Positions 15,100-21,244 of a stretch of 23,512 nucleotides of DNA are shown here, piece after piece; position 1 is the first letter of the stretch, and every line of letters begins with the position of its first letter. Source of the DNA: CAZCFB01 sp964511535 (GTDB lineage Bacteria; Myxococcota_A; Polyangia; GCA-2747355; CAZCFB01); the NCBI GenBank assembly GCA_964511535.1, contig CAZEFW010000155.1, positions 1 through 23,512 on the forward strand. Direction: 5' to 3'. The notes under the pieces were generated by a model. It had not been told where the DNA came from. It did not search any database and saw nothing but the letters and a program-made list of their open reading frames with translations. The position numbers and the translations under genes were made by a program.

Positions 15100-15494
15100 T
15101 TGGTGGCGGTGGGGTAGCCGTTGGCGGACCAGACCTGGATGCCGCCCAGGAGGGCGGCCACGTCGTCGAAGCCGTTATCGAGCATGATCAGCGCCCCACG
15201 GGCGCTGGTGGCCTCGGCGGGTCAGGCGCAGTAGGTGACGATCTTCTTGTTTCGGGGCAGCTCGTTGAGCCGGCCCGCGATCTCGTTGAGCGGCATGCTG
15301 ATGGCGCCCTTGATGTGCTGCTGGGCGTAGGACTGGACATCTCGTACGTCCACCGTCACGGCGGCGTTCTTGTCCAGCAGCGCCTTGAGATCCGCGGCCG
15401 AGACGCGCCCCACGGTGCTCGGATCGTCACCGCACCCGCCGAGCAGGCCGACCACTCCGCCGAGGAAAATGAGGATCTTGTGGCTCGCTCTCAT
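15096..15494 (-). CDS. Rhodanese-like lipoprotein, candidate selenoprotein (UGA read as Sec91)
   Basis: The frame starts at ATG 15494 (GGGAG 7 nt upstream) with a lipoprotein signal (lipobox LLGGC, Cys21). It encodes a rhodanese domain: VDVRD, HIKGAISMPLNEI and IVTYC with catalytic Cys89. A UGA at 15224-15222 follows as codon 91, then 41 open codons to TAA at 15098-15096. These read PAEATSARGAL, NGFDDVAALLGG and VWSANGYP, the normal C-terminal half of a rhodanese. Relatives with YCxCP-E--SA have Cys at the UGA, so the site becomes Cys-Ala-Sec. A SECIS-like hairpin follows (15207-15189). Total length is 132 residues, typical for a single-domain rhodanese. A TGC-to-TGA pseudogene or sequencing error is the alternative; intact frame and high GC3 after the UGA argue against decay. 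It is exported, with a likely thiol/selenol redox or sulfane-sulfur role. Confidence 0.85.
15189..15207 (-). promoter_or_regulatory. Putative bacterial SECIS element
   Basis: In the minus-strand mRNA, CAGCGCCC and GGGCGCUG form a perfect 8-bp stem closed by a GUG loop; opening the top pair gives a 5-nt CGUGG loop. It begins 14 nt after the in-frame UGA (15224-15222), placing the loop at nt 23-25. Bacterial SECIS elements are stem-loops just 3' of the UGA with G/GU in the apical loop, bound by SelB. The hairpin also codes for the conserved SARGAL stretch. GC-rich DNA makes chance hairpins common, so this is supporting evidence only. Confidence 0.65.
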
Positions 15495-15508
15495 GATGTG
15501 ACTCCCGA

Positions 15509-17355
15509 TCAGAATTTGCCCATGTACGCGGCCGGCGTACTCACGGACGCGCTGGCGTTGGGGTAGCTCTTGCCGTTGAGCACGCCGTAGTCGATGCGCA
15601 CGCGCCCTGCCCCGCCGGACCCGCCGCCCTTGCAGCTCACCTTGCCGCCGCTGGCGCGCACCGTGCCGAGGGTGACGGTCTTGCCCCGCAGGTAGATCGT
15701 GCCCCCGGAGCCGCCGCCCCCCGAGCCGCTGCCGTGGCTGATGGTGCAGTGGTTGTCGCCGCCCACCTGCCCGTCGGCCACAACGCTGCCCGCCACCGCG
15801 ATCTTGGCGGCGACGACATGGATCAGGCCGCCGCCGTCACCGCCCGGGTGCCCGGTGCCCGGCCCGCTGTAACCGCCGGCGCCGGCGCCCCCTCCGGAGC
15901 CGAGGTGCAGCCGCGACAGGTCCGCCTTGCCATATGTCAGCCCCGGCAGGCCGCCCTTCTGCTTGTTGCCGTTGTTCTTGCCCGCCGAACCCTTTGTGGC
16001 ATGGCTGGCCCCGCCGCCCCCCGCGCCGATGGACTGGGTGGCGCAGGCGTAAGTGTTGCAGTTGGACAGCCCGCCGCCGCCCCCGCCGAAGTTGGGCTGG
16101 TTGGTGGGGTTGGCGTACCAGCACTTGCCGGAGACGTTCTTCGGCTGCGGCGCCAGCGACTCGCCCGGCTTGCCGCTCACCCCGTTGCACGAGTACTCCG
16201 TGGAGTAGTAGCCCGCGCCGGTGAGGTTGATGCTGCCGCCGGCCGGGACGCTGACGGTGCTCTTGGATCGAAACACCACCACGCCGAGGCCGGCGGTGGT
16301 CCCGACGTAGCGAGACGCGGTCAGGGTGCCGTCGATGGTCACCGACGTGTAGTGCGGCACCCGGATCATGAACACCTTCTGCCCGGTCAGCGAAGCGTTG
16401 CCCCCGCTGTTGCCGAACGCCTTGACGGGTGGAGTGAACAGCTCGACGGTCTGGGCGCCGGCCGCGACCGACTTGATGGTCAGGAACTCGTGGTTCCCCA
16501 CTGCTCCGGTGTCGGCCTTGGTGCCCTGCAGGTTGATCAACAGGATCTCGTCGCCTGCCTTGAACTTGGCGGCGTCCGGCGAGCCGAGGGTGGCGCCGGT
16601 GATGGAAGCCACCACGCCCGCCACTGTCAGCGTCTCGAACTTGGTGGTCTTGCCCTTGGCGACGGTGAGGGCGCCATCGCCGCCGCTGCCCAGGGCGCAG
16701 GGCGGGCAGGTGCCGCCGCAGTCCACGCCGGTCTCGCTGCCGTTCTTCTTGCCGTCGGTGCAGCTGGGCGGCGGAGGCAGGTCCGGGATCATCTGATCCG
16801 GAACCAGCTGATCCGGCACCATCTGATCCGGAACCAGCTGATCGGGCACCAGCTGATCGGGCACCAGCTGATCCGGAACCAGCTGATNNNNNNNNNNNNN
16901 NNNNNNNNNNNNNNNNNNNNNNNNNNNNNNNNNNNNNNNNNNNNNNNNNNNNNNNNNNNNNNNNNNNNNNNNNNNNNNNNNNNNNNNACCAGCTGATCGG
17001 GCACCAGCTGATCGGGCACCAGCTGATCCGGAACCAGCTGATCGGGCACCAGCTGATCGGGCGCCAGCTGATCGGGCACCAGCTGATCCGGGACCTGCTG
17101 ATCCGGGACCTGCTGATCGGGCACCAACTGATCTGGAACCAGCTGGTCTGGCGCCGCCTGGTCCGGCGCGGCCTGGTCCTGCGCGGCCTGGTCCGGCGCG
17201 GCCTGGTCCGGCGGCTCACTGTCAGGCACGCCCATGTCCGACGTTGACTGATCCGGAACGCTCACCTCCGGACCGGGCGGATTCAACGTCCCGTCCCCCC
17301 CGCAAGCAGATAGCAAGAAGATGATACTGAGCAGCGCGGTCGTTCTCGTTTGCAT
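15509..17355 (-). CDS. PDQ-repeat, glycine-rich lipoprotein (interrupted by assembly gap)
   Basis: The gene starts at ATG 17355 with signal peptide MQTRTTALLSIIFLLSAC (lipobox LSAC) and ends at 15509. After the signal come more than 20 pentapeptides PDQLV and variants, then the Cys-rich signature CTDGKKNGSETGVDCGG..CPPC that often joins linkers to domains in myxobacterial surface proteins. A roughly 380-residue beta-rich, Gly-rich domain follows, with GGGGGG runs and many Asn/Thr, adhesin-like. The 100 N at 16888-16987 break the frame: the two sides agree only if the true gap is 2 modulo 3 in length, so the N count is a placeholder. It lies upstream of the candidate selenorhodanese with 14 nt spacing, so they form an operon. 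Function is unknown; a surface-exposed adhesin or matrix protein is inferred. Confidence 0.85.
16786..17220 (-). repeat. 15-bp tandem repeat array encoding PDQLV pentapeptides
   Basis: The array is built of a 15-base unit (plus-strand form GATCCGGAACCAGCT or GATCGGGCACCAGCT) and codes for PDQLV, PDQMV, PDQQV, PDQLA and, at the 5' end of the gene, PDQAA. About seven units lie left of the gap and about sixteen right of it. The assembly gap sits inside, as expected when reads cannot span near-identical repeats. Confidence 0.93.
16888..16987. other. Assembly gap (100 N)
   Basis: One hundred N inside the PDQ repeat array; a round placeholder length. The reading frame does not match across it, so the real length is not 100. 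Confidence 0.97.
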
Positions 17356-17409
17356 GGGCAAATTATGCAACGCAAACGGCTCTTCTGCAGTTGGAGATAT
17401 AATCGCCAC
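17356..17409. promoter_or_regulatory. Divergent promoter region of two lipoprotein genes
   Basis: Only 54 bases separate the ATG of the PDQ lipoprotein operon (minus) from the ATG of the Cys-rich lipoprotein (plus), so promoters must be compact. A perfect TATAAT lies at 17398-17403, 6 nt before ATG 17410; if it is a real -10 box the plus-strand message would be nearly leaderless. No good -35 is at the usual distance. The ribosome binding site candidate GGAG (17393-17396) is 13 nt from the ATG, too far. Confidence 0.4.
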
Positions 17410-18210
17410 ATGAGGTCGCGCCTCCTGCTGCTGTGCCTGCCCGCGCTCGCGCTGGCCGCGGGCTGTCCCCATGACCTGAACCGGGTGGGCCAGGACGCCG
17501 GCGCGGGCGACATGACCCACGACGCGAGCGCGCTGGATCAGGGCACAGGCGGGCCCCCGGACAGCGCGGCCCCCGATGTGGCCCCTGACTCTGCCCCACC
17601 GGTGGATCTCAACATGTTCCACTTCGAAAACTGGGGCGTCCCGGACCAGACTCCCCCGGACCTGCCCCCGCTGCCGGATCTGTTTTCCGTGCCCGACACG
17701 CAGCCGGTCTCGGACCTGCCCCCCCTGCCCGACCTGTTCTTCGTCCCGGACCTGCCGCCCCATCCCGACCTGGCGCCGCCCCCGGACATCAACCCCTGGC
17801 CCGATTCCCATCCATGGCCCGATGTCCAGCCCTGGCCCGATGTCCAGCCCTGGCCCGATACCCAGCCCTGGCCGGACCTCAAGCCGCCGCCCGACCTCAA
17901 GCCGCCGCCCGACACCAAGCCGCTGGGCAAGTGGTACCAGGCCAACTCCCAGATCTGCCCGACCTTCTGCGCCAAGTACGGGCTGAAGAACCACGCCGGC
18001 CCCGAGGGCGGCCACTGCATGTCGGGCGAGCGCCGCTCCGCCTCGGGCATCAAGCAGGGGATCAAGTTCACCTACGGCTGCTGGCCATCGTGCGCCAGCC
18101 CGCACAAGAGCTACAAGGCCACCAGCGTAAAGAAGTGGTGCTACGGCCCGGGCCAAAAGCAGGACAAGGACGGGACCGATATCACCGTGGGCTGCTACTG
18201 CGGCAAGTGA
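17410..18210 (+). CDS. Cys-rich lipoprotein with Pro-Asp repeat linker
   Basis: This 266-residue lipoprotein starts at ATG 17410 with MRSRLLLLCLPALALAAGC (Cys19 in the lipobox AAGC). Residues about 20-125 are a Pro/Asp-rich linker with LPPLPDLF and VPDQTPPD units. Residues 129-170 hold seven hexapeptides of the type PWPDVQ or PPPDLK. The C-terminal 90 residues form a compact module with eight Cys (CPTFC, HC, GC..C, WC, GCYC), probably disulfide-bonded outside the cytoplasm; I do not recognise its family. The architecture of lipid anchor, stiff acidic linker and Cys-rich head matches the divergent PDQ lipoprotein, and the pair shares one promoter region. Its stop is one base from the convergent aminotransferase stop. 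Confidence 0.85.
   Translation: MRSRLLLLCLPALALAAGCPHDLNRVGQDAGAGDMTHDASALDQGTGGPPDSAAPDVAPDSAPPVDLNMFHFENWGVPDQTPPDLPPLPDLFSVPDTQPVSDLPPLPDLFFVPDLPPHPDLAPPPDINPWPDSHPWPDVQPWPDVQPWPDTQPWPDLKPPPDLKPPPDTKPLGKWYQANSQICPTFCAKYGLKNHAGPEGGHCMSGERRSASGIKQGIKFTYGCWPSCASPHKSYKATSVKKWCYGPGQKQDKDGTDITVGCYCGK
17794..17919 (+). repeat. 18-bp tandem repeat encoding PWPDxQ / PPPDxK
   Basis: Seven in-frame 18-base units (first ones CCCTGGCCCGATGTCCAG with small changes, the last two CCGCCGCCCGACMYCAAG) lie in the Cys-rich lipoprotein. The theme resembles the KPWPKPDT repeat of the SpoIID lipoprotein, although unit length and phase differ. Confidence 0.9.
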
Positions 18211-18211
18211 T

Positions 18212-19327
18212 CTACCCGCCGTAGAATCTGCGGATCTCCGACGCCACCTTGCCCACCCCCTCGGCGCCAAGCTCTGGATAGATCGGCAGCGCCAACGTCT
18301 CCGCGGCTGCCGCCTCGCTCACCGGGAAGTCGCCCTCCCGGTAGCGCAGCTCGGCGAAGCACTGCTGCATGTGCAGCGGCCGCGGGTAGTAGATCGCCGT
18401 GGCGATGCCCCGCTGGCGCAGGTGCGCCTGCAGCTCGTCCCGCCGCTCGGCCCGGATCACGTACTGGTTGAAGATGCTGAAGTTGTCCGTGCGCACCACC
18501 GGCGGCGTCACCTGCTCCAGGCCGGTGAAGAGGGTGTCGTACAGCACCGCGTTGTGCCGTCGCTGCTCGGACCACGCCGGCAGGTGAGGCAGCTTGACCA
18601 GCAGCACCGCCGCCTGGATCGTGTCGAGGCGGAAGTTGCCCCCCACCATGCCGTGGAAGTACTTCGGCTTCGCCCCGTGGGCCCGCATGACCCGCATGCG
18701 CTCGGCCAGCTCCGCGTCCCGTGTGACCACCATGCCCGCGTCGCCCATGGCGCCCAGGTTCTTGGACGGGAAGAACGACAGGCACCCCGCCGCCCCCATG
18801 GAGCCGGCCTTGCGCCCGCCGTGCAGCGCCCCGATGCTCTGGGCCGCGTCCTCGATCACCTCCAGCCCGTGGGCGTCAGCCAGGGCCAGCAGCGGGTCCA
18901 TGTCCGCCACCTGGCCGAACAGGTGCACCGGCATGATCGCCTTCGTACGTTTGGTGATGGCCGCCTCGACCCGGGCCGGATCGATGTTGTAGGTGTCCGG
19001 TTCGATGTCCACGAACACCGGCCGCGCGCCGGCGCGCCAGATGCAGCCGGCGGTGGCGAAGAAGGTGTACGGCGTGGTGATCACCTCGTCGCCGGCGCCG
19101 ATGTCCAGCGCCATCAGGGCCAGCAGCAGCGCGTCGGTGCCGCTGGACACCCCCACCGCCTCCTCGAGGCCGCAGTAGGCCGAGACCGCCGACTCCAGCA
19201 GCCCCACCTCGGGGCCGTTGATGTAGCGGTGGTGCTGCATCACCGCCTCCACGGCCGCCCGCAGGTCCGCGGCCAGCGTCGCGTGCTGGGCCGCGATGTC
19301 GAGCATCGGGATCGCGGTCTCAGGCAT
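18212..19327 (-). CDS. wbpE: DegT/DnrJ/EryC1/StrS sugar aminotransferase (WbpE-like)
   Basis: This is a 371-residue PLP enzyme of the DegT family. Family landmarks are YINGPEV, SSGTDAL for the cofactor phosphate, EDAAQSIGA with the ring Asp, FFPSKNLGAMGD with the Schiff-base lysine, and GGNFRLDTIQAA near the substrate site. With the adjacent WbpD- and WbpB-like genes it fits UDP-2-acetamido-2-deoxy-3-oxo-glucuronate aminotransferase, which installs the 3-amino group of 2,3-diacetamido uronic acids in O-antigen. The ATG at 19327 overlaps the stop of the wbpD-like gene by 8 nt, indicating translational coupling. Length is normal. The specific substrate is inferred from context; the family assignment is secure. 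Confidence 0.93.
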   Translation of the reverse strand: MPETAIPMLDIAAQHATLAADLRAAVEAVMQHHRYINGPEVGLLESAVSAYCGLEEAVGVSSGTDALLLALMALDIGAGDEVITTPYTFFATAGCIWRAGARPVFVDIEPDTYNIDPARVEAAITKRTKAIMPVHLFGQVADMDPLLALADAHGLEVIEDAAQSIGALHGGRKAGSMGAAGCLSFFPSKNLGAMGDAGMVVTRDAELAERMRVMRAHGAKPKYFHGMVGGNFRLDTIQAAVLLVKLPHLPAWSEQRRHNAVLYDTLFTGLEQVTPPVVRTDNFSIFNQYVIRAERRDELQAHLRQRGIATAIYYPRPLHMQQCFAELRYREGDFPVSEAAAAETLALPIYPELGAEGVGKVASEIRRFYGG

Positions 19328-19889
19328 GGCGCAGCACCCCGTCGTCCAGCAGGTACGCGTCGCCGCACGCCTCGCACCTGGCCCCGTCCCCCTGGGGCCC
19401 GAGCCGCACGCCGCACTGGCACATCCAGCCGATGCGCCGCGCCGGCGCCCCCACCATCAGCGCGAAGTCCGGGACGTCCCGCGTCACCACGGCCCCGGCG
19501 CCGATGAACGCGTAGCGCCCGATGGTGTTGCCGCACACCACCGTGGCGTTGGCCCCGATGCTGGCGCCCTTCTTCACCAGCGTGTCGAGGAACTCGTCCT
19601 TGCGCGGCACATGGCTGCGCGGGTTGATCACGTTGGTGAACACCATGCTCGGCCCGCAGAACACGTCGTCCTCGATGGTGACGTTCTCGTAGACCGACAC
19701 GTTGTTCTGCACGTGCACGTTGTCGCCGAGGGTCACGTCCCGGCCGATGTAGCACCCCTGGCCCACCACGCATCGCTCACCGAGGGTGGCCCCCGGCATC
19801 ACGTGGACCCAGTGCCAGATCTTGGAGCCCGCCCCGATGCGCGCGCCGTCTTCGACGATGGAGGTTTCGTGAACAAAGTAGTCAGCCAT
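19320..19889 (-). CDS. wbpD: Left-handed beta-helix sugar N-acetyltransferase (WbpD-like)
   Basis: This 189-residue acyltransferase of the hexapeptide-repeat family starts at ATG 19889 (GGAGAG upstream); an extra 15 residues upstream lie in repeat DNA and are rejected. It begins with YFVHETSIVEDGARIG, then hexapeptide turns typical of the beta-helix (IGAGSKIWHW, GRDVTLGDNVHVQNN, IEDDVF), the NPRSHV segment and GAGAVVTRDVPDFALMVGAPAR. The C-terminus carries a zinc ribbon (CQCG and CEAC), as in many WbpD homologues. The predicted reaction is acetylation of UDP-2-acetamido-3-amino-2,3-dideoxy-glucuronate made by the downstream aminotransferase. It overlaps that gene by 8 nt and is separated from wbpB by a repeat-filled spacer. 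Confidence 0.92.
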   Translation of the reverse strand: MADYFVHETSIVEDGARIGAGSKIWHWVHVMPGATLGERCVVGQGCYIGRDVTLGDNVHVQNNVSVYENVTIEDDVFCGPSMVFTNVINPRSHVPRKDEFLDTLVKKGASIGANATVVCGNTIGRYAFIGAGAVVTRDVPDFALMVGAPARRIGWMCQCGVRLGPQGDGARCEACGDAYLLDDGVLRHA

Positions 19890-20102
19890 TGGATCTCTCC
19901 GGGCCGCGAAGCGACCCAAGCAATTTACCCCCAAGCCTCAAGCCTCAAGCCTCAAGCCAGGCCGTGCCAGCGGCCCAGACCATTTACCCTCAAGCCTCAA
20001 GCCTCAAGCCTCAAGCCCCAACCCACGCCCCGCCCGCCGCCCAGACCAGAAACCCACAACCCACACCCCTCAACACACCACCCCGCCCCCCCCCCCCCCC
20101 CC

Positions 20103-20112
20103 NNNNNNNNNN
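20103..20112. other. Assembly gap (10 N) after a poly-C tract
   Basis: Ten N follow 17 C and precede GTTTTTTCC. The gap probably arose at the homopolymer or the surrounding repeats; its true length is unknown, and sequence on both sides close to it may be unreliable. Confidence 0.95.
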
Positions 20113-20218
20113 GTTTTTTCCTGATTCGTGTATTCAGTATTGCGTGATGGGTTGGCGGCGGTGCGCGCCTGTCCATTTACCATCAAGCCTCAAGCCTCAA
20201 GCCTCAAGCCCCAAGCCA

Positions 20219-20235
20219 GGGCCGCGCAGCGGCCC
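20219..20235 (-). terminator. GC-rich hairpin just after wbpB stop
   Basis: GGGCCGC and GCGGCCC form a perfect 7-bp stem with a 3-nt loop starting 1 nt after the wbpB-like stop (20237-20239). No U-run follows, so intrinsic termination is uncertain. Diverged copies at 19901-19917 and about 19960-19977 show it is part of the repeat family. Confidence 0.4.
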
Positions 20236-20236
20236 A

Positions 20237-21241
20237 TCAGATCTCCACCGGCGCCCCGCCCTTGGCGATGCTCTCGCTGCCCGCCTCGAGCACGCGCACC
20301 ACCCGCAGCCCCTCTTCACCGTCGGTCAACGGGTCGGTGTCGTCTCGCACGCAGTCGAGGAAGTGCTGCACCTCCAGCTTGAGCGGCTCGCCGGCTGGCA
20401 CCTTGGGGATGAAGATGTCGCCCGTGCGCAGGGTGATGGCCTCGACGTAGCTCAACACCGTGCGCTTGACGTCGGCGCCCTTGTCGTAGATGCGGATCTT
20501 CTCCGCCGCCTGCATGTCGTCGAACACCACCATGCGCTGAGAGCCCACCAGGGTGACGCGACGGATCTTGTGCGGGTCGAGCCACGACACGTGGATATGC
20601 GCCATGCGGCCGTCAGCGAACTTCAGGTTGGCGAACACCACGTCCTCGATGCCGGGCTGCAGGTAGTCATGCCCAGTGGCGGACACGCTCACCGGCGTGG
20701 CGTCGAACAGCGCCAGCGCCAGCGACACGTCGTGGGGCGCCAGGGACCACCAGGCGTTGTCGTGCTGCCGCACGATGCCCAGGTTCACCCGCTGCAGGTG
20801 GAGGTAGAGCGACTCGCCCACCTCGCCCGACGCGATCATCTGCTGCAGGTACTGCACCGCGGGGTGGTGCCGCAGTAGGTGTCCCACCATCAGCTTGAGC
20901 CCCCTGTCCCGGGCCGCCTTCACCAGCTGCTCGGAGTGGCCCGCCTCCAGGGTCATGGGCTTTTCGATGTACACATGCTTGCCCGCGTCCAGCGCCTGCA
21001 TGGCGATGGGGAAGTGCTCCGGCTCCTCGGTGGCGATGAGCACCGCCTGCACCTCGGCGTCGGCCAGCACCTCACGGTGGTCCGCGGTCAGCGGGATCCC
21101 GGGGTAGCGCTGCCCCATGGCCTCGCGCACCTCGGGCTTCAGGTCGCAGGCGTGGCGCAGGTCAGCGTCCCGCAGCTCCACCAGGTTGCGCAGCAGGTTC
21201 TTCCCCCAGTTGCCGGTGCCGATGATGGCGACCTTGACCAT
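20237..21241 (-). CDS. wbpB: Gfo/Idh/MocA-family sugar-nucleotide oxidoreductase (WbpB-like)
   Basis: This is a 334-residue NAD-dependent oxidoreductase. It opens with the Rossmann motif VAIIGTGNWGKNL, contains IATEEPEHFPIA and the family signature EKPMTL (about 95), then a substrate domain with VGHLLRHHP and APHDVSL, where the His of the catalytic region is retained. Together with the WbpD- and WbpE-like enzymes downstream it fits UDP-N-acetyl-glucuronate 3-dehydrogenase, the step that makes the 3-oxo sugar for transamination. The ATG at 21241 lies only 3 nt after the dctM stop, so it is cotranscribed with the TRAP transporter genes. The pathway's UDP-GlcNAc 6-dehydrogenase (WbpA) and epimerase (WbpI) are not in the window. 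Confidence 0.92.
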   Translation of the reverse strand: MVKVAIIGTGNWGKNLLRNLVELRDADLRHACDLKPEVREAMGQRYPGIPLTADHREVLADAEVQAVLIATEEPEHFPIAMQALDAGKHVYIEKPMTLEAGHSEQLVKAARDRGLKLMVGHLLRHHPAVQYLQQMIASGEVGESLYLHLQRVNLGIVRQHDNAWWSLAPHDVSLALALFDATPVSVSATGHDYLQPGIEDVVFANLKFADGRMAHIHVSWLDPHKIRRVTLVGSQRMVVFDDMQAAEKIRIYDKGADVKRTVLSYVEAITLRTGDIFIPKVPAGEPLKLEVQHFLDCVRDDTDPLTDGEEGLRVVRVLEAGSESIAKGGAPVEI

Positions 21242-21244
21242 GAC

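Larger units (their letters stand above)
19890..20236. repeat. Composite intergenic repeats: GC hairpin plus (TCAAGCC)4 units, poly-C and gap
   Basis: This 347-base spacer between wbpB and wbpD is built from recurring modules: a GGGCCGC..GCGGCCC hairpin, then a CATTTACC box, then four copies of the heptamer TCAAGCC. Heptamer arrays lie at 19931-19958, 19990-20017 and 20183-20210; the CATTTACC box recurs before each (19923, 19981 and 20173, first copy AATTTACC). Between them are degenerate AACCCACA-type sequences, a run of 17 C (20086-20102) and 10 N (20103-20112). No gene fits. The heptamer strand bias (GGCTTGA on the transcribed strand) is constant. Confidence 0.85.

Noticed and set aside
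15222..15494. Reading the rhodanese as a normal 90-residue protein ending at UGA
   Set aside because: It would end two residues after the catalytic Cys and lose the second half of the fold, while that half is present in the same frame downstream.
19931..20210. TCAAGCC arrays as a CRISPR or iteron origin
   Set aside because: There are no unique spacers, no cas or rep genes, and the arrays are contiguous heptamers inside a wbp operon.
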